A stretch of 26,958 nucleotides of DNA. Source: Chara braunii. Taxonomy: Eukaryota > Streptophyta > Charophyceae > Charales > Characeae. Below are positions 1 to 8,929 of the stretch, piece by piece. The translations under genes were made by a program, and so were the position numbers. Location: contig BFEA01000429.1 of the NCBI GenBank assembly GCA_003427395.1, positions 1,185,476 through 1,212,433 of the forward strand, in the 5' to 3' direction. The notes beneath the pieces were generated by a model. The model ran no database searches, was not told where the DNA came from, and worked only from the letters and a program-made list of their open reading frames with translations. Positions within the stretch are counted from its first letter, which is position 1; the number at the start of each line of letters is the position of its first letter.

Positions 1-53
<53 letters not shown>
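1..53. repeat. (GA)n microsatellite
   Basis: The window opens inside an uninterrupted GA dinucleotide run of about 26 units, so its true left edge lies outside the window. A second, longer GA run lies at 20847-20917. Confidence 0.97.
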
Positions 54-56
<3 letters not shown>

Positions 57-1463
57 ATGTTGTGGTGGTGTTCTTTTCGATATCTTCGAATAATTTTGAG
101 CTTCTTCTTCTATCTCTCTGAGCCATTTCTTATTCTTCTTCTTTCCTTCTGACCAATTTTGGTATCCGGCGCAAGTCGCCTTTGTTTCTTTCGATTGACA
201 TCTCAGATTTTTTCTTCAATTGTCTCTAGTGATTGATGCATGACTGTTTTCTCCCATTTTGTTCTCCTCTCTATATGGATGGACCCCATTGATTGGTTAA
301 TTGCCTATGATCGAAATTTGTACGATCTTGGTGCATGAATAATTGTCACCTTCCCTTTTTGTTTACGTATGCATAAAATTGGACGCGGGAACGTGGGTAT
401 TTGTATGTCGACATTAAATAAGCCTGCTAGAAGATCAAGTGTCTGCCTCGCCATAGGGCTGCTCACCCTCGGTTAACAGGCCAACACGTATGAGATATGG
501 GTCATTAGTCATTATCTATCGGACCGAAGGGCAGGCCTTGTGCGCGCACTTGTAAGCCCGATCAGAAGAACGTGGCCTACACGCGTGTCTGCAGTGCCTG
601 TGTTCGGTCTAACTTTGCGAATGACCGAGTTTCCGCCTCACCCCACAACATGAATATCGAACTCCCTTTTCGTATTACTGACAACGAGTGTTTGAGAGAT
701 CCGGAATTTCGGGAGTACTTGGAGCACGCGTGTCTGTCTGCACGACCGAGGAGAGAACTTCTTGAATTTCTCTACCCGGTGGGAAACGAGAGCATTTACG
801 AGGGGGATATTGACCGAGCTCGAGAACGCATTCCCACCACCCGAAATTCCCCAGCTCGTACACGTGTCACCTTGTCGTGGAGCCAGAAATAATTATTCTG
901 GAAACAAACTTCCCTCTCTACCACCGTATACTGCCCTTTCATTCACTGACCATCATCCCTTGGTGCACAATCGCTCTGTATGGGACCCAACCCCCGTGCT
1001 CAGAGTGCTTGCAAGACCACGAGTACCGAGCCTCCAGTTTCATCCGGCGAATCCGCTTGGAAGAAGAGCAACCAGTGCACAACCTTCGACTATGGCCAGC
1101 TGCGTCAGACTCTGAGACCAGGTACACCCGACTCCAGCAAGTGGTCGAACAGCGCGATAGTCATAGCGTTCCGTCGGTGCACCAAGTACGAGTCCGACCC
1201 AGGCGACAAAACCAACCGAGATCGTAGCTCCACGCTCAAACACTGACCCGCGCCTACCCTTTTGCATCCCTATCCCTGAACTTGCCACAGCAGATCTCAG
1301 TTCCAACCTGGGACCCCACCCCAACTTTCCTAAAATCCTTGGTACGCCGCCTTTTCGCGCTTCCAGACCTAGTCACACTCCGAACAGGAAGTCGCGCCGT
1401 GCGTGAGGTTGGGGCGTCACATGGCCGTGTGGCAAGTTTTCCTTGGATTGGATGGGCCTCGGT
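54..1463. other. No recognisable gene
   Basis: I see no gene I can name here. From about 570 to 1250 all three forward frames and some reverse frames stay open for 60-117 codons. That pattern fits locally GC-rich, stop-poor DNA better than one selected reading frame. The translations show no reverse transcriptase, integrase, protease, kinase or zinc-finger motif. A decayed transposable-element fragment is possible but I cannot show it. Confidence 0.5.
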
Positions 1464-1564
1464 CCACTACTCTCCAAATGTGGAAAATGAGTAATGAATC
1501 CGCGCCTAGAAAATGAAAATTTACACCGCCATATTGTTTTGTCTTTCTGGCATTTGGCGAGTGG
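1464..1564 (-). mobile_element. MITE, family M1, copy 1 (101 bp)
   Basis: A short inverted-repeat element. The left end reads CCACTACTCTCCAAATGTGG and the reverse complement of the right end reads CCACTCGCCAAATGCCAGAA. The interior also matches the copy at 21512-21609 when reversed: both contain blocks like ATGGYGGTGTA and a TTCTAG-GCGG core. Size (about 100 bp), terminal inverted repeats and lack of coding capacity fit a non-autonomous DNA transposon. No clear target-site duplication is visible, so superfamily is unassigned. Confidence 0.75.
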
Positions 1565-1613
1565 ATACAGCGCCATGATTTTGGTCTTTGGTGCATGTCG
1601 GAAGTAGTGTAAT

Positions 1614-1728
1614 GGAGCGACGTCCATGTTTTGTCCACCTATCCCATCCAAACTGGGAAGCCAAGCGCTGTTGGGCTAGAGTAGTACTGGGATGGGTGGC
1701 CTCCTGGGAAGTCCGGATGTTGTACCTA
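1614..1728 (+). pseudogene. 5S rRNA-like sequence, full length but diverged
   Basis: The 3' two thirds match the conserved eukaryotic 5S rRNA core. AGAGTAGTACTGGGATGGGT is followed by one base change and then CCTCCTGGGAAGTCC, which covers the internal promoter element and box C. Upstream, CACC-ATCCCATC-AACT-GAAG and CCAAGCGC align with the middle of 5S rRNA, and the start GG-GCGA and end GTTGTACC fit its two termini. Total length, about 115 nt, is close to the usual 118-121. Many substitutions in the 5' third and the terminal helix argue against a working rRNA. It stands alone rather than in a tandem 5S array, so a retroposed copy or the head of a 5S-derived SINE is more likely. Confidence 0.8.
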
Positions 1729-1834
1729 CACGCAAGTTAGTCCATGCGGAGGGAGGACTGCGTGAGCAGGTGAAGCTCCCCACCAATAGACGGGAACCAT
1801 CCACCCCAAAACCAAAAAAGTGTTAAAAAAAAAT
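1729..1834 (+). mobile_element. Possible body and A-rich tail of a 5S-derived SINE
   Basis: Directly after the 5S-like sequence there is about 80 bp of non-rRNA sequence ending in A-rich DNA at 1803-1834. A block inside it, CTCCCCACCAATAGAC, recurs at 5569-5584 as CTCCCCACCAATAAAC, and similar GGTACTC words follow both. A 5S head, a dispersed body and an A-rich 3' end is the layout of SINE3-type elements. The boundaries are guesses and no target-site duplication was found. Confidence 0.4.
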
Positions 1835-1935
1835 GAAGGGAAGGTACTCGCAGCAGGCTGAAGGACTGCGAGACCAGACAAGCTTCCTCTGGCCTTGCTC
1901 GTTTAAGAACCTGCGTGTGTCGACCGCAGCTGAAA

Positions 1936-2390
1936 TTGCTTGAGATCTGTGTATGTATGATTGTTTTGTTCCTCTTGCTATGAATCTGCTTGCTGTTTAG
2001 GTTGGTCTGAAGACTCTGAACCTTGAACTATGGTTTGAACCATGGTTTAACCCCTGGTTTGACCCTGGGTTTGAACTTCGATCTAAGGTTTGAACCCTGC
2101 AATCGCTTGAGATCTGTGTACATACTACATATGGTTGTTTTGGTCGTCTTGCGGTGACTCTTCTTCCTGTGCTAAGCAGGACCAGGTATGAACATTGAAC
2201 CTCCAACAATAGTTTGCCTCTTGGTTTGAACCTTGAACTACGGTTTGAGCCCTGAAGCCATGACTTGCACTTCCAACCTTGAACCATTGTTTCAGCCTTG
2301 AGAACCATGGTTTGAACTTTTGAGCTAAGGATTGAACTCTGAACCATGGTTTAAACTTTGAACCATGGTTTGAACTTCGAACCATTAACC
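1936..2390. repeat. Degenerate GAACC/GGTTT satellite with a ~167-bp tandem duplication
   Basis: Two blocks (about 2017-2100 and 2217-2390) consist of degenerate ~18-20-nt units built around GAACCATGGTTTGAAC, itself nearly palindromic. The unique leader GCTTGAGATCTGTGTA occurs at about 1938 and again at about 2105, so the leader-plus-satellite block was duplicated in tandem. Open frames across it (for example 1997-2347 on the minus strand) translate to repeated W-F-K-V-Q words and are by-products of the satellite. Confidence 0.8.
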
Positions 2391-2392
2391 GT

Positions 2393-2560
2393 TTTTCTTT
2401 TTTTTGGGGGACAAATGCTCCAGTCTATTCGTGGGGAGCAGCACGTGCCGGGAACCGGGCCCAGCGTCCCATATAGAGTTACAAAAGTCATTTGAGATAC
2501 CGGGGCTATTACCCGACTTCGATTGAGAATCAATCTGAGAACTATTGAGAACTATTGAAG
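2393..2560 (-). mobile_element. Family R retroposon, copy R1 (3' part)
   Basis: Read on the minus strand this is the family R 3' region: TAGTTCTCA repeats, a CGGGTAATAGCCCCG hairpin, the hairpin GCTGGG-CCCGGTT-CCCGGC (2447-2465), CCACGAATAGACTGGAGCA, then CCCCC and an A-rich tail (2395-2405 on this strand). One G-U wobble keeps the second stem paired. The same order of blocks appears at 14030-14235 on the plus strand. The 5' dimeric units of the family are absent, consistent with 5' truncation during retroposition. Confidence 0.85.
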
Positions 2561-2783
2561 AAATTCAAGAGAATTAACCATGAACCTTGAACCTTGAATT
2601 TGGAACTCTCTCTTGTTCCCTGTCCTTCGCATGGAGCTGAATGCTCTAATGTTGTATATGCATCTGAGTATGCAAGGGTGGGCGAAGCTGATGCTCTGTC
2701 ATGCATGCATCTCAGTATATGCTTCCTTCCCACATCTGGACTGAATGTTGCCACAAACACAACCATATTTAAGGCATCGCCAC
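2561..2783. other. No recognisable gene
   Basis: Mixed-composition DNA between a retroposon and a MITE. An open frame at 2594-2917 runs through it and into the MITE, with no recognised domain. Confidence 0.5.
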
Positions 2784-2881
2784 ACCACCCTCAAAATGTA
2801 CAAAATGAAAATGAACCTCCGGCCAGAATATGGTCGGATGCACCTGCCACAGTTTTGTCTTTTTCACATTTTGAGAGTGGT
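2784..2881 (-). mobile_element. MITE, family M1, copy 2 (98 bp)
   Basis: The ends are near-perfect inverted repeats: the left reads ACCACCCTCAAAATGTACAA and the reverse complement of the right reads ACCACTCTCAAAATGTGAAA. Read in reverse, the interior aligns with copy 1: AGACAAAAC, then TTCTGG-CCGG, then a GGTTCATTTTC block. It is the cleanest terminal inverted repeat of the family in this window. Confidence 0.8.
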
Positions 2882-3072
2882 GTTGCAACTTCCGTACCGG
2901 GCTTTCTATCCGGGTGACGACGATAGTACAGGAATGATAAAGTGCGATCGTTCTGTCTGTGTGCAATGTATGTGTCCACATACTAGGACTTTCATGGATG
3001 TATTTTATGGTAATGATAAATAGATTTATTTGTGGAGCTCACAAAGTGAGTACGTCTCAAGCTTCTGAGTAG

Positions 3073-3076
<4 letters not shown>

Positions 3077-3115
<39 letters not shown>

Positions 3116-3180
3116 GGACAATGCTCCAGTCTATTCGTGGGGAGCTGCACGTGCTGGGAACCGGGCCCAGCGTCCCATTA
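3077..3180 (-). mobile_element. Family R retroposon, copy R2 (5'-truncated)
   Basis: The plus strand shows a T run (3077-3114), then the reverse complement of the family R 3' end. The hairpin GCTGGG-CCCGGTT-CCCAGC lies at 3153-3171 and homology ends just past GGGACGCT. Only about 65 bp of body remains before a tail of more than 30 A. Strong 5' truncation with a long homopolymer tail is typical of target-primed reverse transcription and suggests a fairly young insertion. Confidence 0.85.
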
Positions 3181-3376
3181 GAAACATATTTGACAACATG
3201 GGAATAGGATCATGAACAATTAGTTGCCTATTAGACAAAAAACTTAACGAGATAGGCTAAAATTCAGTAGAAGTCTGAAAAAGTCTTAAAAGACTATGAG
3301 CAGTTTCTTTCCGAGTTTTTTTAGGAAAACTCTTTTTAAGCTGAGAAGTTAACCATCCCCACTTCCTTACAACCCC

Positions 3377-3444
3377 CTACTTTTCATCGTCTTCCGACGA
3401 GCCGACCTCCTCCACCACATAGTTCAGAAGATGAAAAACAGTAG
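3377..3444. repeat. Fixed-loop hairpin H1
   Basis: The arms are CTACTTTTCATCGTCTTC and GAAGATGAAAAACAGTAG, which pair with small bulges. The loop contains GACGAGCCGACCTCC and CACCACATAGTTC. The hairpin sits between TTAACCAT (3349-3356) and its reverse complement ATGGTTAA (3468-3475), which look like unit borders. Confidence 0.75.
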
Positions 3445-3480
3445 GCAAGCAACCTCCTGAATCCATAATGGTTAAAAGCA

Positions 3481-3557
3481 GACTTCAACTCTTCATCTTT
3501 CTTCGACGAGCCGACCTCCTCCACCACACAGTTCGAAGAAGAAGAAAAGAAGTAGTC
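3481..3557. repeat. Fixed-loop hairpin H2
   Basis: The loop is nearly the same as in H1 (GACGAGCCGACCTCC, CACCACACAGTTC). The arms differ: CTTCATCTTTCTTCGA pairs with TCGAAGAAGAAGAAAAG. A perfect 10-bp inverted repeat, ATGGTTAAAA (3468-3477) and TTTTAACCAT (3577-3586), encloses the hairpin. Confidence 0.75.
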
Positions 3558-3656
3558 CACCCAATCGCCACTCTTATTTTAACCATCAGTCATAGCTAAC
3601 TCGTTCTTGCCACCTATACTCATTGCCCTACCTATTGTCGCACATCCCTGCAAACT

Positions 3657-3734
3657 ATCTCTACTCTTCTTCTTATAGCGACGAGCCGACCTCCTCCACC
3701 ACATGGTTCGCAAAAAGAAGAGAAGTAGAAAGAT
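3657..3734. repeat. Fixed-loop hairpin H3
   Basis: The same loop (GACGAGCCGACCTCC, CACCACATGGTTC) is carried on a third stem. ATCTCTACTCTTCTTCTTAT plus AGCGA pairs with TCGCAAAAAGAAGAG plus AAGTAGAAAGAT. This is the longest stem of the series. Confidence 0.75.
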
Positions 3735-3767
3735 TGGCTCACCGGGACCCACGACAAGCAGTGGCGT

Positions 3768-3826
3768 ACCTCCATCTTCTCGCGACATGCCAACCTCCTC
3801 CACCACATAATTCGCGAGATGAGGGT
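3768..3826. repeat. Fixed-loop hairpin H4
   Basis: A diverged loop (GACATGCCAACCTCC, CACCACATAATTC) with its own stem: ACCTCCATCTTCTCGCGA pairs with TCGCGAGATGAGGGT. The closing CTCGCGA/TCGCGAG is perfect over 7 bp and differs from the closing pairs of H2 and H3. Confidence 0.75.
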
Positions 3827-4000
3827 TGTCTAGGCAGCAGAAAGCTTATAGAAAGCCCTAGTTGCTAATGACTAAGGCCCTAAGAAGAACCAGCAAAAAC
3901 CAAACCAGAGTGAAAAACAATTGGCCATCCAAACCTCAATCGGCTTCGACCTCCCTTTTCGATACCAAGACTCTTCAAGGTCTCATGCCCCCAACTGCTA

Positions 4001-4220
4001 AGTTACAAGGCAGCGCGACCTGCCTCAGAAGACTCCTATCTGTTAGGCTACAGGGTGGAACGACCCACCTCGGCTCCAACCAGCGTCGTCTTGATAACAG
4101 CCCCAAACAGCCACAAAACCGTCTGCCCCCCTAGGCGATTTTCGGAACCTCTTACCAGGCCTCCAGAGCCCTCGTCACTCTCGAGTTACAGGGCAGCACC
4201 GACCAAACCCTCAGCTCCGA
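4001..4220. repeat. Three small hairpins sharing a CGACC loop
   Basis: Three related blocks read TACA-AGGCAG-cgcgac-CTGCCT (4005-4025), TACA-GGGTGG-aacgac-CCACCT (about 4048-4070) and TACA-GGGCAG-caccgac-CAAACCCT (about 4187-4211). Each is followed by CTC-GCTCC-ACC or a close variant. Each can pair across the conserved CGAC core with its own stem. The third stem is only about 4 bp. They follow the H1-H4 series and share its GACC loop word, so they may belong to one element. Confidence 0.5.
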
Positions 4221-4249
4221 CCGGCATTGTTCCCGCTCGGCCATCCAAA

Positions 4250-5340
4250 AGCATAAGAGTGAAAGGAAGATTAGCACAGCATCGAGTGAACCACCAAGCA
4301 TCACCACAACCCTGATTCCGATTCGCTGGCGCTGAAATCCCACAGAAGTTCGAGTAATTAAGGACTTAACAAAAATTAGAAGGACACTCACATAAATTTG
4401 GTAAACAAGGATTTAACCTAGATTAGGATAAAAATCATTGAGACAAAAACACAATCGAAATCAAAAATTCCTGTTTGAGTTTACAACTTAAGATCTCAAA
4501 TATATGATGAATTCAGAAGAGGAAAATTGATTCGGATTTTGAATGTTCAACATCAAGAAGCTACTCTGAAAGTTATATGTCGATTTTATTTACATAATAA
4601 AATCAAGCAAAGTTCAGGCAAAACAAAGGTAGATTGCCGATTAGAATATAGCGTCAGAAAAAAAAAAGATAATGTTTCACGACAAGAAAATAAGCACGGA
4701 CTAGGGATTTTATGGGTTTGTAATCAGAAAATAAATAGCTCATCAACCATCAATCTTGTCACTTAGGAAAAACCGCGGAGAGTCTACATGGTTCCTTACC
4801 AACCCTAGTTACCACCCCCCACACATGACATGTCCTTTCTCTCTCCCAGCCTCCACCTACTCCTTTACCGGCTTCAGAAGCATCTCAGCTGCTCGTGGCC
4901 TACAAGACATCTGACCATAAAGCTGAATGATGAAGATTGTCGGACCGTGGCCAAAGCTTACCACAGCACAACCACGTAGCAAGCCCAAGCCGCCGAGCCT
5001 GCCGACGACCCCTCGCTGGCAGTCTGGAGAGAGAAATAACATCCATGGTGGCAGAAACCTGCTCGAATTGACCCATCCGCCATCTCATGTAGCCCGTCGT
5101 TAGAATCTTCGCGATGAGCAGACCAAGGACAATACTCCCAGGGAAAAGAAAGCAACACCAAGTTATCTCCTCCCCGTCACATCGCACGTCCCTCTCCTCA
5201 CGCAGCGATAGTGAGGGTAAAAACGTACCACCATCGCCAAGGCACAACCACCCTCATCCCATACAGCCACCATCCGAGTATTGTCGTATACAGCGCTGCG
5301 CCAACCACCGGAAGGTACCGACTCTCTCCGCGAAATCATG
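4250..5340. other. No recognisable gene
   Basis: 4340-4760 is AT-rich and 4800-5340 is more GC-balanced. Neither strand shows a recognised domain, RNA gene or clear inverted repeat. The small open frames (for example 4527-4766 and 5114-5341) are compositionally unremarkable. Confidence 0.5.
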
Positions 5341-5350
5341 ATGTCGGTAT

Positions 5351-5382
5351 GGGGCGCAACGCTCCGGGTAGCGCTCCGCCCC
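5351..5382. repeat. GC-rich hairpin, first copy
   Basis: GGGGCGCAACGCT and AGCGCTCCGCCCC pair at 11 of 13 positions around a CCGGGT loop. The same arrangement recurs at 6824-6861 with a CCCGGT loop. Confidence 0.6.
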
Positions 5383-5399
5383 CAGTCTCGTCCCCACCG

Positions 5400-5787
5400 C
5401 TAAACCCTCGGTCGCTTCCCACTTAAAAGTGACATCAACGTCCTCAAAATTTTATTTCAAACGGGCCCACTGCTGAAGGCTTACGCCAAATTACGTCACC
5501 ACAAATGAATACTCTGTAGAAAAATGATGTATCTAAGGGACGATGGACCTGGTTTCCTGCAGGTGTCCCTCCCCACCAATAAACAGAGCTGCCAGGTACT
5601 CATCGCCTCACTCTCGGTGGCTCTCTCATGACTGTTGGGGCCGGGACCCACTAGTGCCGCTTTCCAATGGTTGCCTCGTGAATTCGATCACGAGTGGTAA
5701 GGCCTGACGAACGTGGATGAGGAAGAATATCGACGGCAATAGTGTCTCTGAAAGTAGTGGCTTTTGTTGTGCACGTTTCCTCCTATC
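5400..5787. other. No recognisable gene
   Basis: Contains the short block CTCCCCACCAATAAAC (5569-5584) shared with the sequence after the 5S-like copy. Otherwise nothing identifiable. Confidence 0.45.
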
Positions 5788-6261
5788 AGCCCCTCGGAAT
5801 GTCAATGTTTCTCCGTAGCACGGGTGCAATATTGACCTTGTTGGAGTTACAACTCAGGCTGAGGGTGATGTTGCAACCGTGCTACAGTGCTTCTCGGCCT
5901 GCAAACGCCAACAAAAAGGAAACAAAGTTGTGTGTATTGCCAAGGAAACAAAGGTGTGTGTACTGCCAGTGCAGACCGTCAGAGGAAGCAGCCCACTGGC
6001 TGACAGAAGAACCCATATTAAAAAAGACGCGGCGAACTCGTTGGCTTCCAGCCCATTGGATGACGGGAGAACCCAAAGAAGAATTTTTTTTTTGACCAGA
6101 GGGGAGGCACAGTGACTGCCCCATCAAAGAAGCTCAATCCTGATACTACCGGCTGAGCCCTGGCCGATATCGCCCAGTGGCACCTGCTGGTGGGTGCAGC
6201 TCCCACATGTTCCCACGTTGGAGGCTTGAGCACGGATGTGGCTGCTACGGGGTTCCCGTAA
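5788..6261 (+). repeat. 474-bp tandem duplication, unit 1
   Basis: From GAATGTCAATGTTTCTCC (5797) to GGGTTCCCGTA (about 6250) this unit is repeated almost base for base 474 bp downstream. It carries an inverted repeat, GTAGCACGGGTGCAATAT (5815-5832) against ATGTTGCAACCGTGCTAC (5868-5885). It also has an internal direct repeat (CCCACTGGCTGACAGAAGAA / CCCATTGGATGACGGGAGAA) and a T9-10 tract. Open frames in several phases are preserved in both units, as expected from recent duplication, and none has a recognised domain. Confidence 0.9.
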
Positions 6262-6736
6262 TAGCCCTCAGAATGACAATGTTTCTCCGTAGCACGGGTG
6301 CAATATTGACCTTGTTGGAGTTACAGCTCAGGCTGAGGGTGATGTTGCAACCGTGCTACAGTGCTTCTCGGCCTGCAAACGCCGACAAAAAGGAAACAAA
6401 GTTGTGTGTACTGCCAAGGAAACAAAGGTGTGTGTACTGCCAGTGCAGACCGTCAGAGGAAGCAACCCACTGGCTGACAGAAGAACCCATACTGAAAAAG
6501 ACGCGGCGAACTCGTTGGCTTCCAGCCCATTGGATGACCGGAGAACCCAAAGTAGAATTTTTTTTTTGACCAGAGGGGAGGCACAGTGACTTGCCCATCA
6601 AAGAAGCTCAATCGTGATACTACCGGTTGACCCCTGGCCGGTATCGCCCAGTGGAACCTGCTGGTGGGTGCAGCTCCCGCATGTTCCCACGTTGGAGGCT
6701 TGAGCACGGATGTGGCTGCTACGGGGTTCCCGTACT
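6262..6736 (+). repeat. 474-bp tandem duplication, unit 2
   Basis: Second unit, differing by scattered substitutions only. The inverted repeat is kept at 6289-6359. After it, TACTAGTATAATGACAA resembles the start of a further unit that was never completed or has decayed. Confidence 0.9.
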
Positions 6737-6823
6737 AGTATAATGACAAAAAGAAAGGCCTGAAAGGCCGTCCTGTCCAGAGAAGGATTTTGCCTTCTTT
6801 ACTAATAGAAAAGGAGTTTAAGC

Positions 6824-6861
6824 GCCTGGGCGCAGCGCTCCCGGTAGCGCTGCGCCCGGGC
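6824..6861. repeat. GC-rich hairpin, second copy
   Basis: GCCTGGGCGCAGCGCT pairs with AGCGCTGCGCCCGGGC with one mismatch around CCCGGT. Shorter relatives of the AGCGCTGCGCC word occur near 9788 and 23136. Confidence 0.65.
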
Positions 6862-7420
6862 ACCGACACTCACGCCGAGACTTCGCATCGAATGCAAGCG
6901 CGAGGACGGAACGCATCGAAGCAAGCAGCGTCCGCGCCATCGCGCGTGAGCAATGCTTCAGGTGAAACTGCGCGCGCTGCCCGGAGAATAGGGGGTGGAA
7001 TACGTCATGAGAGGGAGTGGAAGGGGGGGTTTTGATGTTATCTCTTCGTGATGTGTGGAACGCCGGACACAACCATGACGGGTTCATGGTGTGGAGGGCG
7101 GGTTCGCCTATGAGCGAGTTCTGGAGGGAGGCAAAAGGGATTCTACTCTCAGTCTTATCTAGTCCGACATAAAAGCAGGAGAGTCGCAGGGAAGAAAAGT
7201 TTGAGCGCGATGTCAAGGGGGAAACACGAACATACAACATTCCTGAAAAGAGATAAGCAATTGAAAGTTGGTTGTGGTTTGGTGCACACGGCGGCGACTT
7301 CAATCAAGAGAAAGGTTGTCAAGAAAAGGTCATTGAGATCATCATGATCATCACCAACTTTTGCGTCATACGTACGCAAGGCTGGAGGTAAGTACATATC
7401 AGCAGAACGGGACGTGGAAC
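6862..7420. other. No recognisable gene
   Basis: A minus-strand open frame of 161 codons (6818-7303) covers most of this stretch. It ends inside the GC-rich hairpin, has no recognised domain and shows no sign of a selected frame, so I do not call it a gene. Confidence 0.45.
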
Positions 7421-7439
7421 ATCAGATTGCTTTTTCATC

Positions 7440-7513
7440 ATTGAGAGCTGCCCGTCATCATCTCAGCACTGTCATCATCGTCATCATCACCATCTTTGGT
7501 TTTATCAGCACTG

Positions 7514-7545
<32 letters not shown>

Positions 7546-7896
7546 GTTGGCGGTTATCATTATCACCATTATCCTCATCATTCATCAACATCTTCATCAT
7601 TATCGTCATCATCATCATCGTCATCATTATCATCATCAGTATGGAGGCTGGCGCGCTTTTCAACTAATGCGTCATCATCATCAGCAGCAGCAGTAGCACA
7701 TCACCATCATTATTATGAGCATCTTCATTGGTGCGTCATCATCATCTTCATCATCATCATCATCATCAACATCTTCATCATTATCATCATCATCATCATC
7801 AACATCTTCATCATCATCATCATCATCAGCTGCATTATTGACATCATCATCATCATCATCATTATCATCATCAGTATGAGCATCATCATTGGTGTG

Positions 7897-7934
<38 letters not shown>

Positions 7935-7939
7935 TTCAA

Positions 7940-7986
<47 letters not shown>

Positions 7987-8036
7987 ATATCGACATCAAC
8001 AGCATCACTATCATTATTATGATGATGTTTATTATC
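7440..8036 (+). repeat. Long TCA/ATC trinucleotide array
   Basis: About 600 bp of imperfect (TCA)n with occasional variant triplets and short unique islands such as TGGTGCGTCATC. Depending on frame it reads as poly-Ile, poly-Ser or poly-His, which creates a spurious 202-codon open frame. Similar arrays lie at 8881-8902 and 22977-23061, each just upstream of a family R body and on the same strand, so the array may be part of the element. Confidence 0.95.
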
Positions 8037-8159
8037 ATCAGTAACAGTTTGTTATCATTAGAATTTGTGCTTTAAGACATCATTCGCCTTTCGCATCAGC
8101 AGGTGAGTGGGTAGTCATCACCATACTCATTATTACTATCTTAAGGTGTTGTTCTTCGT

Positions 8160-8890
8160 CATCAACAAAATCCGAGGTATGACATTTTGGTGAGGGGGAG
8201 AGGGAGAGCCCTGCCTTGCAGGGGTTTCATTAGGCGGGTGGTGAAACCTTGGAGGGGGTGAGGACAGATGGTGAGGAATACTCTTTTTTGGGGCTGGGCA
8301 CCAAATCCCAGCGGGGGCAGATTAGGGTAAAGGGGTAGATAAGGGAATGGAGAGAATGGAGGAAGGAAGGGAGAGGGGGGATTTTTTTCTGTATCATCTA
8401 ATCATCCAAATCATCGTCATCATCATCAACATCCATGTTATATCATGCTTTCTGGTGTGATGTAATTCTCGGTTGTATCTGGCTTCCTTCCTTAATCGGG
8501 ATATAAAATTTTTGAGACGGTCGAATCTGGACTGATATCTACACAGTTGCTTTGTCTTTGCCCCTGGTTTAGCGATGCCAGAACGACGCTGGTCGGAGCT
8601 GGGGTGTCGCCCTGTAACCGGCAATTGGCAGGAGTGTGAGGCCTTGTAGAGAGATTTGGGGATTTGCCGAGGGAGGAAGGCAATCCAGTGGTGAACCGGG
8701 GGGGCTTCCTTGACAACCTATGGGGCCAAGGATAGTCTGGGTGGCGTGAACAGGTCAGCTATGGTAGATATGGGTTAGGAGGGTATTGTCTCTGAGATGT
8801 AATGTCATGGTGCAGGGAGGACAGGGAAGGTTCGAGGATTAGGAGGCCAAAAGTGCGGTTATAACATAGTCTTCTATTCATCATCATCAT
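8160..8890 (+). mobile_element. Family R retroposon body without 3' end
   Basis: A G-rich 5' section (8190-8380) with AATCCCAGCGGGGGCAGATT and AAGGGAATGG matches 23270-23370. It is followed by AATCGGGATATAAAATTT and one structured unit (8573-8661). About 440 bp (8440-8885) aligns with 8937-9325 as a direct repeat, including GGTGAACCGGGGGGGCT and the block GTCAGCTATGGTAGA. It ends at a short (ATC)n run where the next copy begins, with no terminal hairpin or A tail. Confidence 0.7.
8573..8661 (+). repeat. Structured unit C1 (type A) of family R
   Basis: Conserved blocks in order: GAACGACGCTGG, CGGAGCTGGGG, GCCCTGTAACC, GGAGTGTGAGGCCTTG and GAGAGAT-TGGGG. TGCCA (8575-8579) can pair with TGGCA (8625-8629) to close the unit, and GGGG/CCC forms an inner stem. 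Confidence 0.75.
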
Positions 8891-8929
8891 CATCATCATC
8901 ACATCACCAGTTTCATCATCTAATTATTG

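Noticed and set aside
572-1246. Cluster of overlapping forward open frames as a gag/pol fragment
   Set aside because: No zinc knuckle, protease, reverse transcriptase or integrase motif could be found in any frame.
3349-3826. CRISPR-like array (repeat with variable spacers)
   Set aside because: Spacing is irregular (about 109, 175 and 103 bp), the variable parts are self-complementary arms, and the context is eukaryotic.
6818-7303. 161-codon minus-strand open frame
   Set aside because: It ends inside a GC-rich hairpin, has no recognised domain, and no splice or regulatory context supports it.
7414-8022. 202-codon open frame rich in Ile, Ser and His
   Set aside because: It is the translation of the TCA array; composition changes only with frame and there is no unique domain.
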